A DNA stretch of 64,000 nt. Origin: Hoylesella loescheii (GTDB lineage: Bacteria > Bacteroidota > Bacteroidia > Bacteroidales > Bacteroidaceae). Both the position numbers and the translations under genes were made by a program. Of this stretch, positions 55,138-64,000 are shown piece after piece (position 1 is the first letter of the stretch; the number at the start of each line of letters is the position of its first letter). Location: assembly GCA_021531755.1 (NCBI GenBank), contig JADYUK010000001.1:62001-126000 (forward strand). Direction: 5' to 3'. The notes beneath the pieces are model-generated. The model ran no database searches, had not been told where the DNA came from, and saw nothing but the letters and a program-made list of their open reading frames with translations.

Positions 55138-56304
55138 TCAGCAGACTTTTCTTGCTCCGTTGCCTATATGCACGTCATGAATACGCGGCTCAATGCCGTA
55201 TTTTGCCTTGTACTTTTCTTTGACAGTTGCTATGAATGCGTCGTATATGTCATCTTTGACAAGGTTGATGGTGCAACCTCCGAATCCACCACCCATGATT
55301 CTTGAGCCTGTCACTCCACATTCTTTTGCAAGGTCGTTGAGATAGTCGAGTTCCTCACAGCTGACCTCGTAATCCTTTGACAGTCCCTGATGTGTCAGAT
55401 ACATGAGCCTTCCAACTTCCTCATAGTCGCCTTTGTTGAGAGCGTCGCATACACCGAGCACTCGGTCTTTCTCACCGAGGACGAATGTCGCACGCTGAAT
55501 ATCCTCAGCCGATACATCAGCGCTGACCTCTTTAAGGTCATCCCATGTGCAATCTCTCAAGGTCTGAGCGTTACGCTCAGGATGTTTCTTGTTGACAGCT
55601 TTCACAACGTTCTCGCATGAGCGTCGGCGGTCGTTGTATGGCGAGCCGGCCAGTTCATGCTTCACACATGAGTTGACAAGGACAAGTTTATATCCCTGTG
55701 GATTGAATGGGAAGTATTCGAACTCACGTGTATTGCAGTCAAGACGCATGAGTCGTCCCTCTTGTCCAAAGACACTGGCGAACTGGTCCATGATGCCACA
55801 GTTACAACCGATATATTTATGCTCTGTGGCTTGTCCGGCAAGGACGAGATCCCATTTGCTTACGCGATTGTCACCAAAGAGGTCGTTCAGGGCGAATGCG
55901 AAGCAGCTCTCGAGTGCGGCTGAAGATGACATGCCTGCGCCAAGAGGGACATCACCTGCGAATGCTGTGTTGAATCCCTTAACGTCGACTCCAAGTCCTT
56001 GCATCTCTTTAACGATGCCGAAGATGAATCGTGCCCATGTCGCACGTGGACCTTCTGTATCTGTCACTTTGAATTCGACGCGGTCTTTTAGGTCGATGCT
56101 GTAGCACATTACTGTTTGTGTACCATTAGGGCGTATCTCAGCCATTATGCCACAGTCAACAGCTCCTGGGAATACAAAACCGCCGTTATAGTCTGTATGC
56201 TCGCCGATGAGGTTAATGCGTCCGGGTGCAGCGTAGATGTTTCCAGTCTTTCCATCAAAATGCTTGATGAATCTGCTTCTAACGTGTTCTATGTCCATAG
56301 TCAT
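55138..56304 (-). CDS. galK: Galactokinase
   Basis: 388 residues. The GHMP motifs are all present: GRINLIGEHTDYNGG, VPLGAGMSSSAALESC and GSRIMGGGFGGCTINLV, with the catalytic Asp in NCGIMDQFASVFG. It phosphorylates D-galactose at C1 in the Leloir route. It follows galM by 59 bases, a gap that contains a perfect 13-bp hairpin. Confidence 0.96.
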   Translation of the reverse strand: MTMDIEHVRSRFIKHFDGKTGNIYAAPGRINLIGEHTDYNGGFVFPGAVDCGIMAEIRPNGTQTVMCYSIDLKDRVEFKVTDTEGPRATWARFIFGIVKEMQGLGVDVKGFNTAFAGDVPLGAGMSSSAALESCFAFALNDLFGDNRVSKWDLVLAGQATEHKYIGCNCGIMDQFASVFGQEGRLMRLDCNTREFEYFPFNPQGYKLVLVNSCVKHELAGSPYNDRRRSCENVVKAVNKKHPERNAQTLRDCTWDDLKEVSADVSAEDIQRATFVLGEKDRVLGVCDALNKGDYEEVGRLMYLTHQGLSKDYEVSCEELDYLNDLAKECGVTGSRIMGGGFGGCTINLVKDDIYDAFIATVKEKYKAKYGIEPRIHDVHIGNGARKVC

Positions 56305-56314
56305 TAGGTATTAT

Positions 56315-56351
56315 GCCTATTCACTTAACGTGTATATGTAAGTGAATAGGC
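56315..56351. other. Perfect hairpin between galM and galK
   Basis: GCCTATTCACTTA (56315-56327) pairs with TAAGTGAATAGGC (56339-56351), 11-nt loop. It fills most of the galM-galK gap. Its T-run (TCTTTTTC) lies on the plus side, opposite to the direction of the genes, so it is more likely an mRNA stem that sets the galK/galM ratio than a terminator of this operon. Confidence 0.6.
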
Positions 56352-56363
56352 TCGTCTTTTTCT

Positions 56364-57440
56364 TTATTTTGTCACACCAAACTTATATATGGTTCGCTGG
56401 GTGTATTCCTGTCCTGGCTTAAGCACAACGGTCGGGAAGTATGGCCTGTTAGGTGAGTCTGGGAAGTGTTGCGCCTCAAGGCATATTCCGCTTCTGAATG
56501 GGTATGTTGAGCCATGTGTGCCCTTTATGCCACTCTCGAAATTGCCTGTGTACATCTGCAGTCCTGGCTCTGTTGTCCAGCATTCCATAGTACGTCCGGA
56601 GTTTGGTTCTGTTATGCGGGCAGCAAAGCTAAGCTCGCCCACCTCACGCTTGTTGAGGACATAGTTGTGGTCATAGCCATGTCCGTTCTTAAGCTGCTCG
56701 TTGTCTGCGTTTATGTCCTGGCCGATGGTCTTAGGAGTGCGGAAGTCAAACGGTGTGCCTTCTACTTTCAGTATCTCGCCAGTCGGAATGCTTGTCTCGT
56801 CGATAGGGAGATAGAAGTCTGCATTCATCTCGCAGATAAGGTTCTCCACGGATGGGGTAGGGTCTGCTATTCCGGCGAGAGAGAAGAATGCGTGGTGGGT
56901 TAGGTTGACTATTGTCTTCTTGTTAGTCGTTGCGAGATAGTCTATTATGAGCTCATTGTCGTCGGTCCATGTGTATAGGACTGTTATTGTCATCTCGCCC
57001 GTGAAGCCTTCCTCGCCGTAAGCTGAAGTGTATTTAAGGACAATAGTATTGTCATTCATCTGGGTAGCATCCCACATGCGGGCATGGAAACCTGTCGGAC
57101 CTCCGTGCAGATGGTTTGGTCCATCGTTTGTGGCTAACTGGTACTGTTTGCCGCTGAGTGTGAACTTACCTTCTTTGATGCGGTTGCCAAATCGGCCGAT
57201 GAGTGTTGAGAGGAATGGCTCGGGAGAGTTAATTACGTCCTGGATATTGTCATGTCCCTGGATTACATTAGCTATCTGTCCATTCTTGTCAGGTACCATG
57301 ATAGCTACGATAGCTCCGCCATAGTTTGTGACCGCACATTCATAACCTTTGTCATTGCGCAGTATGAAAAGGTCTGTCTTCTTGCCGTCGACAACGGCCT
57401 TGAAGTCTTTAGGGTTTAATCTGCAGATGTTGTTTTCCAT
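56364..57440 (-). CDS. galM: Cytoplasmic aldose 1-epimerase
   Basis: 358 residues, no signal peptide. Motifs: AVTNYGGAIVAIMVPDKNG, STLIGRFGNRIKEGKF, GPNHLHGGPTGFHARMWD and VNLTHHAFFSLAG with the catalytic His residues, and GTHGSTYPFRSGICLEAQ near the end. It supplies the alpha anomer of galactose to galactokinase. Its start codon shares one base with the stop codon of the upstream dedA gene, so translation is coupled. It is a clear paralogue of the lipoprotein mutarotase of the ara operon. Confidence 0.94.
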   Translation of the reverse strand: MENNICRLNPKDFKAVVDGKKTDLFILRNDKGYECAVTNYGGAIVAIMVPDKNGQIANVIQGHDNIQDVINSPEPFLSTLIGRFGNRIKEGKFTLSGKQYQLATNDGPNHLHGGPTGFHARMWDATQMNDNTIVLKYTSAYGEEGFTGEMTITVLYTWTDDNELIIDYLATTNKKTIVNLTHHAFFSLAGIADPTPSVENLICEMNADFYLPIDETSIPTGEILKVEGTPFDFRTPKTIGQDINADNEQLKNGHGYDHNYVLNKREVGELSFAARITEPNSGRTMECWTTEPGLQMYTGNFESGIKGTHGSTYPFRSGICLEAQHFPDSPNRPYFPTVVLKPGQEYTQRTIYKFGVTK

Positions 57441-58066
57441 TATTTCTTTAGATATTTTTTAGTTATAAGGATTATGGCGGCAATGAATATCACCGCGATA
57501 ATTACTATCTTTATATGCTCGCTGTATTCGTTTACTTTTCCCATCAGCTGGTCTTCTGGGACTATTGTCTGCAGATACCATCCGATTGCTGCAAGTACGC
57601 AGTTCCATATTCCAGCTCCGATTGTGGTGTAGAGGATGAATTTCAGATAATTCATCTTTGCAAGACCGGCTGGTATGGATATCAGCTGTCTCACAACTGG
57701 TACGAGTCTTCCGGTCAGTGTAGCCACTACGCCATGGTCATCAAAATATTTCTCACTACGCTCAACCTTCTCTTCGTTCAGCAGGCAGCGGTGTCCCCAT
57801 TTGCTTCTTGCGAAGGCGTATATCATGGGGCGCCCAAGGTAGAATGCCAGGAAATAATTTATTGTAGCTCCAAGGTCGGCACCCAGTGTTGCGGCTATGA
57901 TAAGCAGGAAAACATTCTGGTCGCCAGTGGCGTGGGCATGATATGCCGCAGGTGGAAGCACAATCTCTGACGGAAAAGGGATGAACGTGCTCTCTATTGT
58001 CATGAGTATGAACACATTGACATAATTAAGCTGGTCAAGAAGGAAACTGAATAGGTCAGTAAACAT
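57440..58066 (-). CDS. DedA-family membrane protein
   Basis: 208 residues with four to five hydrophobic segments. The DedA/VTT signature is seen in FIPFPSEIVLPPAAYHAHAT, the LGADLGATINYFLAFYLGRP region with its conserved Gly/Asp, and the re-entrant loop FDDHGVVATLTGRLVPVVRQ followed by ISIPAGLAKMNYLKF. Such proteins act in lipid scrambling or undecaprenyl-phosphate recycling. It overlaps galM by one base; the pairing with galactose genes is unusual and may be chance. Confidence 0.9.
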   Translation of the reverse strand: MFTDLFSFLLDQLNYVNVFILMTIESTFIPFPSEIVLPPAAYHAHATGDQNVFLLIIAATLGADLGATINYFLAFYLGRPMIYAFARSKWGHRCLLNEEKVERSEKYFDDHGVVATLTGRLVPVVRQLISIPAGLAKMNYLKFILYTTIGAGIWNCVLAAIGWYLQTIVPEDQLMGKVNEYSEHIKIVIIAVIFIAAIILITKKYLKK

Positions 58067-58429
58067 TAATCTTTATCTGTTTGTTTTTGTTTTCACAGCC
58101 TGCGGAGACGTTTTGGATAATCAGGCAGCCCATAAATTCCCACAAGACTGTTATGTTACATATACGTCTTTTATTGTTACGTCCCTCTCCCCCTCAAGCC
58201 AATATCTCAGGTGATGCTTTTCTCTCCCAGGATTTGATTCTCACACCTGATTGTCTCCAAGTGACGTATTTGAGTTTTCTAGGGACGGATGGCTTGTCGT
58301 GCTTATCTGCAGCTATCACCTTAATTATATAAATACAGTCTGTTGGTTGTATATACTTACCATCCGGCTGGTACCGGCTGTTATGCTCTGGCATCAGCCA
58401 GATGGAGTGGGAGGGGGGTATGGGCGCGC
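58067..58429. other. Spacer between glnS and dedA
   Basis: About 360 bases on the minus strand between the glnS stop and the dedA start. No gene, strong hairpin or consensus promoter element was identified. Confidence 0.4.
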
Positions 58430-60172
58430 TTATTTCCCTTTGTTCTCTTTCAGCCCGACTGTAGAGTTGAACACGAGATGTCCAGGTTTAGAGTCTGGGT
58501 CAATATTGAAGTATCCAATACGGTTGAACTGGAGATATGACAATTCTGGGAGCGTTGCTGCATATTCCTCTACTACAGCGTTAGTGTTTATACGGAGGCT
58601 GTTAGGGTTGAGGAATGGGCGCATAGCATCAATGCCTCTCACATTGTGCTCTTTCTCATACTGCTTGATTGCATCGCGTGGGTTCTCACAGGTCCACAGA
58701 CACTCATAATTTCTCACCTCTGCAGGGAGGCAGTGTCTGCAGCTTACCCAGTGTATTGTGCCTTTAACCTTACGGTCGGCTCCTGGTGTACCTGCTTTTG
58801 AGTCTGGGTCATATGTGCAGTATATCTCTTGCACATTTCCTTCATCGTCCACCTTGTATCCTGTACAGTCGAGGATGTAAGCACCCTTCAATCTTGTCTC
58901 TTTCCCTGGGTACATACGGAAGAACTTCTTGTCTGGATCAATCTTGAAGTCTGAGCGTTCTATCCACAACTCGCGTGAGAATGTTATTGTGTGTGTGCCA
59001 TCCTCTGGCCGCTCAGGGTTATTCACAACTTCAAGTTTCTCTGACTGGCCTTCAGGATAGTTTGTTATTATCAGCTTGACGGGGTCGAGCACAGCAGAGA
59101 CGCGTGTCGCACGCTCATTGAGGTCCTGCCTTGCGGCAGCTTCCATCAGTTTTATGTCGTTGAGGGCGTCAAATGTGGTGTAGCCGATAGAGTCGATGAA
59201 TTTCAGTATTGACTCTGGTGAGTAGCCACGTCGGCGGATGCCGCAAATAGTAGGCATACGCGGGTCGTCCCATCCGTTCACGACATTCTCTTTTGTGAGG
59301 ATGAGGAGGTTACGCTTTGACATAAGAGTATAGTTGAGGTTCAGCTTGTTGAACTCGAACTGGCGTGGTCTATTGTCCTCTATGTTCTCTGTCTCGCCCT
59401 TCCATTCCTTTATCCATGTCACGAAGAGGTCATACAACTCATGATGTGGTACAAACTCAAGTGTACATATAGAGTGGGTCACCCCTTCGAGATAGTCTGA
59501 CTGTCCGTGTGTGAAGTCGTACATGGGGTATGCGTTCCACTTGTTCCCTGTGCGCCAGTGCTCCATGTTCAGGACACGGTACATGAATGGGTCGCGGAAG
59601 TGCATATTAGGTGATGCCATGTCTATCTTTGCCCTCAGGACCATCTTGCCCGGCTCCATCTTGCCAGAGTTCATTTCCTCAAACAGGCGTAGGCTCTCCT
59701 CTACAGGGCGGTCGCGGAATGGTGAGTTAGTTCCTGGAGTTGTCGGTGTGCCTTTCTGCTGTGCGATTGTCTCTGCCGACTGCTCGTCAACGTATGCTCT
59801 TCCCTGCTTTATGCACCATACTGCGAAATCCCACAGGTCCTGGAAATAGTCTGATGCGTATACGAGTTTCCCCCATTTGAATCCGAGCCACTCTATATCA
59901 CGCTTTATAGCCTCTACATATTCAGTGTCTTCTTTCTGTGGGTTTGTGTCGTCCATGCGCAGGTTGCATACGCCACCGAACTTCTTTGCTACGCCAAAAT
60001 CCATTGCGATGGCTTTTGCGTGGCCAATATGCAGATATCCGTTAGGCTCGGGCGGGAAACGTGTCTGGAGTCTTCCGCCATTCTTTCCTTCTGCAAGGTC
60101 TTTCTTTACTATCTGCTCTATGAAGTTGAGCACTTCTTTCTTCTCTTCGACTGTCTCGTTCTCTTTTGCCAT
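58430..60172 (-). CDS. glnS: Glutaminyl-tRNA synthetase
   Basis: 580 residues, class I. The ATP motifs are PPEPNGYLHIGHAKAIAMDF (HIGH) and YTLMSKRNLL (KMSKS variant). The acceptor region with TNPQKEDTEYVEAIKRDIEW follows, and the anticodon-binding beta-barrels cover about 340-570 (WVSCRHCLPAEVRNY, ending FNSTVGLKENKGK). It charges tRNA-Gln directly. Presence of GlnRS suggests no need for the Glu-tRNA amidotransferase path for Gln. Confidence 0.96.
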   Translation of the reverse strand: MAKENETVEEKKEVLNFIEQIVKKDLAEGKNGGRLQTRFPPEPNGYLHIGHAKAIAMDFGVAKKFGGVCNLRMDDTNPQKEDTEYVEAIKRDIEWLGFKWGKLVYASDYFQDLWDFAVWCIKQGRAYVDEQSAETIAQQKGTPTTPGTNSPFRDRPVEESLRLFEEMNSGKMEPGKMVLRAKIDMASPNMHFRDPFMYRVLNMEHWRTGNKWNAYPMYDFTHGQSDYLEGVTHSICTLEFVPHHELYDLFVTWIKEWKGETENIEDNRPRQFEFNKLNLNYTLMSKRNLLILTKENVVNGWDDPRMPTICGIRRRGYSPESILKFIDSIGYTTFDALNDIKLMEAAARQDLNERATRVSAVLDPVKLIITNYPEGQSEKLEVVNNPERPEDGTHTITFSRELWIERSDFKIDPDKKFFRMYPGKETRLKGAYILDCTGYKVDDEGNVQEIYCTYDPDSKAGTPGADRKVKGTIHWVSCRHCLPAEVRNYECLWTCENPRDAIKQYEKEHNVRGIDAMRPFLNPNSLRINTNAVVEEYAATLPELSYLQFNRIGYFNIDPDSKPGHLVFNSTVGLKENKGK

Positions 60173-60347
60173 TGATGGTAGTCTTTATGTCTCTGTCAAT
60201 GAGGCGTTTTGTTATTTTTATTCAACAGCTTCCGGCATGATTTCCTCCACGGATGTGTCTCCATTGGTGTCGTTCGCAATGCCGAAGCGTAATTCTGCCT
60301 TATTTGTGAAATGGTTCAGGCAGAATGGTATTCTGTGCCTGTGCGGC
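60173..60347. other. Spacer between the S9 peptidase gene and glnS with a coding-like stretch
   Basis: 175 bases. On the minus strand a frame ending at 60218 reads HFTNKAELRFGIANDTNGDT followed by SVEEIMPEAVE and a stop, with a composition like real protein but no start codon in frame. It may be the end of a decayed gene. Otherwise no signal is clear. Confidence 0.3.
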
Positions 60348-62543
60348 TTATTTCTTCAGCCATTTGTCAAGCCATGAGAAGAACGTGCGCTGCCATAGCA
60401 CACCGTTCTGCGGCTTTAGCACCCAATGGTTCTCGTCAGGGAATATCAGCAGCTCGGCAGGTATGCCTTTCATGCGTGCCGCATTGAAGGCTCCGAAGCC
60501 CTGGTTGGCGTTTATGCGATAGTCAAGCTCTCCGTGGATGCACAGTATCGGTGTGTCCCATTTGTCAACGAAACGGTGGGGAGAGTTGTCGTATGTTCTC
60601 TTGGCGCGCTCTGTCTTGTCCTTGTTCCAGAATGCGTCGTCATATTCCCAGTTAGAGAACCACATCTCCTCTGTGTCTGTATACATTGACTCAAGGTTGA
60701 AAGCTCCGTCATGAGCAATAAAAGCCTTGAAGCGCTTCTCATGGTGTCCTGCAAGGAAGTATACGGAGAATCCACCGAAGCTTGCACCTACGCATCCCAG
60801 GCGGTCTTTGTCAACATAAGGCAGGGTGCAAGCGTCGTCGATGGCAGAGAGGTAGTCTTTCATACACTGTCCTGTCCAGTCGCCGGATATCTCCTCGCAC
60901 CATTCGCTGCCGAAACCTGGGAGTCCACGGCGGTTAGGGGCCACTACTATGTATCCGTTGGCTGCCATGATCTGGAAGTTCCAGCGGTATGACCAGAACT
61001 GGCTCACAGGACTCTGGGGGCCGCCTTCGCAGAAGAGAAGGGTAGGGTATTTCTTGTTAGGGTCAAAGTTGGGTGGTAAGATTATCCATGTCAGCATGTC
61101 CTTGCCGTCAGATGTCTTCACCCAGCGCTCCTCGACCTTGCCGAACTTCAGCTGCTGGTAGAAGTCGGTGTTCTCGTTTGTCAGCTGGCATATCTTTGTT
61201 GTTTTGCAGTCTTTCCCTGGAGTGACGATATACAGCTCGTCGCCCTGTGACATGCTGTGGCGTGACATGAGCAGAAGGTCATCTCCCTTTTTGGCAGATG
61301 ATGCCATCGCCTGAATGTTCCCGAAGTCCATCTTGTCGTCAGTGAGCTTTGTCACTATGCCGCCAAGTGTTGTCTTGTATAGGTTTATGCAACCATGCCA
61401 AACACCGATGAAGTGGATGCTCTTAGAGTTCTTAGACCATGAGAATGCCTCTACGCTCGAGTCGAATGATTCTGTCACGTAGGTCTTCTGGCCTGTCGTG
61501 AGGTTATAAACGCATAGTCTCATGCGGTCAGACTCGTATCCGTCGCGTCTCATCGACTGCCATGCTATGTATTTTCCATCAGGAGAGAAAGAGGGGTTCT
61601 GGTCGTAACCCATGTTCTCATCAGCATATTTGTCTGAGTTTATCTCCTGTGTCTGCATGGTCTTTGTAGGGTCGGTCTCAGGCTGTTTGAAACTCTCACT
61701 CTTGCATATGTTGCGTGTTGTGCCATCGCTTACATTATATAAGAATATGTCAGAGTCTGTTGATATAGCATAGTCGCGCCCGGTTTTCTTCCTGCATGTG
61801 TAGGCTATAGTCTTAGAGTCTGTGCTCCAGTCGAGCTGCTCCACACCGCCGAAAGGTGCCATCGGACACTCGTATGGCTCGCCATCTATAATGTCCTTCC
61901 CCTCGTTGACACTACCGTTGTTGACATCAGCCACAAAAGGATGGCTGATGCTCTCCACATAATGGTCCCAGTGGCGATAGTTGAGGTCGGTAATGACGCG
62001 GCCGGTCGCTTTCGGGAGATCTTTGTGCTTTGGCTGTATGATGTCGTTGTAAGGCAGTGACTTGATGAGTATTACCTTCTGTCCGTCAGGTGAGAACTTG
62101 TACCCCTCAATGTCCAGCTTGTCGTTTGTCATCTGTCTGCGGTCTGTACCGTCGGGGAGCATTGACCATAGCTGTGAGCTTCCGCTCTCGCTTGTAAGGT
62201 ATGCAATGCGTCTTCCTCCGTCAATCCATGCTGGGTCAGTCTCGTTCTTTGATGATGTGGTGAGCAACTTCTGCCCGCTTCCGTCAGTGTTTATTATGTA
62301 AAGGACATGGTGGCTGCGGTTCTCTTTCACGGAGTAATACCCTACTTGGTATACGACAGTCTTCCCGTCGGGTGATGGCGCTGCTGCCGAGATGCGTCCC
62401 ATGGCCCACAAAGCCTCTGGTGTCATAAGCTCCGTACCCAGTGTCTTTGCGTCTGTCTTGCCGATGTTTGCGGTCTGTGTCCCTGCCATTAAGGCTGTTG
62501 TTGTCATTGCCAATGCCGCTGTTGCTATAAATGCTTTGACCAT
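60348..62543 (-). CDS. Prolyl-oligopeptidase-family (S9) peptidase
   Basis: 731 residues from MVKAFIATAALAMTTTALMA, a Sec signal peptide. The N-terminal part is a beta-propeller (WD40-like units such as KFSPDGQKVILIKS, PSFSPDGKYIAWQSM), and the C-terminal alpha/beta hydrolase has Ser588 (GASFGGFS), Asp674 (GELDYRIN) and His706 (DENHWVLK). It resembles Bacteroidota dipeptidyl-peptidase-type enzymes that trim peptides in the periplasm. A longer frame begins 17 codons earlier without a signal-like start. It follows yidC by 64 bases. Confidence 0.9.
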   Translation of the reverse strand: MVKAFIATAALAMTTTALMAGTQTANIGKTDAKTLGTELMTPEALWAMGRISAAAPSPDGKTVVYQVGYYSVKENRSHHVLYIINTDGSGQKLLTTSSKNETDPAWIDGGRRIAYLTSESGSSQLWSMLPDGTDRRQMTNDKLDIEGYKFSPDGQKVILIKSLPYNDIIQPKHKDLPKATGRVITDLNYRHWDHYVESISHPFVADVNNGSVNEGKDIIDGEPYECPMAPFGGVEQLDWSTDSKTIAYTCRKKTGRDYAISTDSDIFLYNVSDGTTRNICKSESFKQPETDPTKTMQTQEINSDKYADENMGYDQNPSFSPDGKYIAWQSMRRDGYESDRMRLCVYNLTTGQKTYVTESFDSSVEAFSWSKNSKSIHFIGVWHGCINLYKTTLGGIVTKLTDDKMDFGNIQAMASSAKKGDDLLLMSRHSMSQGDELYIVTPGKDCKTTKICQLTNENTDFYQQLKFGKVEERWVKTSDGKDMLTWIILPPNFDPNKKYPTLLFCEGGPQSPVSQFWSYRWNFQIMAANGYIVVAPNRRGLPGFGSEWCEEISGDWTGQCMKDYLSAIDDACTLPYVDKDRLGCVGASFGGFSVYFLAGHHEKRFKAFIAHDGAFNLESMYTDTEEMWFSNWEYDDAFWNKDKTERAKRTYDNSPHRFVDKWDTPILCIHGELDYRINANQGFGAFNAARMKGIPAELLIFPDENHWVLKPQNGVLWQRTFFSWLDKWLKK

Positions 62544-62607
62544 ATATGATAGTTTCTTTTGAATATCGCTGTGGGCAGGTTTTCCCCCGCCCACAGCTTT
62601 CTGGGGG

Positions 62608-64000
62608 TTAATGTCCTAATCTTTTCTTTCTGAGTTCCTGTCTCTGGCGTTCCATCTCCGCCTGTTTGCGCTGCATCTCCTCCAGTCGTCCGTATAAGCC
62701 GGAAGCCTTGCGGTTAGGGTTGGCCATATTCTCTTTGTATCGTTCTTCGAGTTTCGCGAGGAGTTTCTCGTCGTTTGTGGTCTTGCGCAGTACGAACATT
62801 ATGATAGCAGAGAAGAGGAGTGAGATGAAGTAGTAGAAGTTCAGGCCGGCAGAGTAGTCGTTGAACATGAAGAAGAACATGAGCGGCATGAGGAACATCA
62901 TCCACTGCATCATCTTCATTTGCTCTGCCTGCTGGCCTACCATCTGGTCCTTCTGCTGCTGCATTGTGAACCACGAGTACAGGAGGTTCGATGCGCAGAA
63001 GAGGATACATGTCAGCGACAGGTGGTCGCCAATGAGCCACAGATTCTCTCCCCACTCTATTATGGGGTCGTAGGTGGAGAGGTCGTCAATCCATAGGAAT
63101 GACTGTCCGCGCAGCTGTATGGCGTTAGGGACGAAGTTGAACATGGCTATCCAGATAGGCATCTGTATGAGCATAGGGAGGCATCCGGACATCGGAGAGA
63201 CACCGTAGCGTGAATACATCATCATCATCTCCTGCTGCTTCTTCATCTGGTCCTCGGGCTTGTTGTACTGCTTGGTAGCCTCCTCAAGTTTCGGTTTGAG
63301 CACGCGCATCTTTGCCGATGACATGTAGCTCTTCCTTACCATTGGGTATGTCAGTGCCTTGAGTATCAGTGTGATGAGGATGATGACGATACCCATTGGT
63401 ATGCCCATAGCTGTCAGCCAGTCGAAGATGTACAGTGTGAACCATCTGTTTATGATGCGGAACAGTGGCCATCCGAGGTATACCAGGCGCTCCATCTCAA
63501 GGTCCTTGCCGAATGTGCTTTCCTTCTCCACATCCTTCAGCAGGCGGAAATCGTTGGGGCCGTAGTAGAACTCGAACTCGGATGGGCGTGAGCCTGTGGG
63601 GTCGAACTGTGTCTTCAGCCGTGCTGTATAGTCTTTCAGATAGCCAGAGCCTTTCTCCTGTGGCACGCTCGAAACCAGTGCGCCCTCCTTGAAGTTGTCA
63701 CGGCTGATGATTACGGCAGAGAAGAACTGGTTCTTGAATGCTATCCAGTCTGTCACCGTCTCTATTGGCTCATCGACTTTCTCTGATGTCTCGTTGAGGT
63801 AGTCTGTGCCACCCTCTGCCTCATGCCATGTCAGCGATGCGTATCTGTTCTCGAATGTGAAGCCCCGCTCCTGCTGGCGGCAACGGTCGGTCCATTCTAT
63901 GTCCATCGTCTTGCATGATGGCGGGAAAAGCCCCGACATGCCCTTCATGCTTACCTGGGTGTGGAGGAGATAGTCTTTGCCAAGGCTGTAAGTGATGATG
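62608..64000 (-). CDS. yidC: Membrane protein insertase YidC, C-terminal part
   Basis: About 464 codons are in the window; the N-terminus lies beyond base 64000. The frame is open to the edge (YSLGKDYLLHTQVSMKGMSG near the edge), so the internal Met at 63948 is not the start. It contains the end of the periplasmic domain, then the YidC/Oxa1 core with WFTLYIFDWLTAMGIPMGIV, MSSAKMRVLKPKLEE, GVSPMSGCLPMLIQMPIWIA and the last helices (FFMFNDYSAGLNFYYFISLL), ending in a basic tail RQELRKKRLGH. It inserts proteins into the inner membrane with or without SecYEG. Confidence 0.95.
   Translation of the reverse strand, partial: IITYSLGKDYLLHTQVSMKGMSGLFPPSCKTMDIEWTDRCRQQERGFTFENRYASLTWHEAEGGTDYLNETSEKVDEPIETVTDWIAFKNQFFSAVIISRDNFKEGALVSSVPQEKGSGYLKDYTARLKTQFDPTGSRPSEFEFYYGPNDFRLLKDVEKESTFGKDLEMERLVYLGWPLFRIINRWFTLYIFDWLTAMGIPMGIVIILITLILKALTYPMVRKSYMSSAKMRVLKPKLEEATKQYNKPEDQMKKQQEMMMMYSRYGVSPMSGCLPMLIQMPIWIAMFNFVPNAIQLRGQSFLWIDDLSTYDPIIEWGENLWLIGDHLSLTCILFCASNLLYSWFTMQQQKDQMVGQQAEQMKMMQWMMFLMPLMFFFMFNDYSAGLNFYYFISLLFSAIIMFVLRKTTNDEKLLAKLEERYKENMANPNRKASGLYGRLEEMQRKQAEMERQRQELRKKRLGH

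Noticed and set aside
1..64000. tRNA or rRNA genes and riboswitches
   Set aside because: Intergenic regions were read for tRNA T-loop and CCA-like patterns and for known aptamer cores; nothing convincing was seen.

Overview
The window looks like a chromosome segment of a Prevotella-type member of the Bacteroidota, probably a gut or rumen xylan degrader. The evidence is two complete SusC/SusD pairs, a hybrid two-component regulator, -7 elements of the form TAnnTTTG in front of many genes, short lipoprotein signals, and a gene content that matches the xylan loci known from rumen Prevotella (xynR/A/B/D/E and xusABCDE-xyn10A). No rRNA, tRNA or CRISPR array was found. Species-level naming is inference.

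Layout. 1-7.6 kb (minus strand) is housekeeping: the 5' end of rpoD, the rplT/rpmI/infC/thrS translation cluster, a TPR lipid-export-signal protein and def. 7.7-8.7 kb holds ruvX and a SPOR lipoprotein. 8.9-9.9 kb (plus) has a three-gene YtxH / small membrane protein / unknown cluster with a structured terminator inside it. 10.4-11.5 kb is a lone URO-D-like protein. 12.5-24.8 kb is the first xylan locus: xynE esterase (minus) divergent from xynB (GH43), xynD (GPH symporter) and xynA (GH10), followed by an ECF sigma factor with a membrane partner, and the convergent xynR hybrid sensor. 25.4-26.8 kb is a secreted GH5 enzyme. 27.4-40.8 kb is the outer-membrane xylan system xusA-xusB-xusC-xusD-xusE-xyn10A, closed by a strong terminator. 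40.9-41.3 kb is a 362-bp non-autonomous IS66-type insertion with perfect ends and target duplication. 41.5-52.7 kb (minus) is a complete L-arabinose operon: mutarotase, SSS transporter, NUDIX-type AraR, araD, araA, araB, tkt, rpiB. 53.3-54.6 kb has an inositol-monophosphatase-like gene overlapping a low-molecular-weight tyrosine phosphatase. 55.1-58.1 kb is dedA-galM-galK, and 58.4-64 kb is glnS, an S9 peptidase and the 3' part of yidC.

How the genes work together. XynR is expected to sense xylan oligosaccharides in the periplasm. The Xus proteins and Xyn10A bind, cut and import xylan fragments; XynE de-esterifies, XynA and XynB trim them, and XynD carries them across the inner membrane. Arabinose side chains feed the adjacent ara operon, whose transketolase and RpiB pass pentoses into central metabolism.

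The most unusual features are not the enzymes but the intergenic elements: a 64-bp hairpin repeat present at three loci (once as a 75-bp-period triplicate), a 149-bp tandem duplication that makes up the whole xynD-xynA gap, the IS66-derived miniature element, and a roughly 160-residue low-complexity linker inside XynR.
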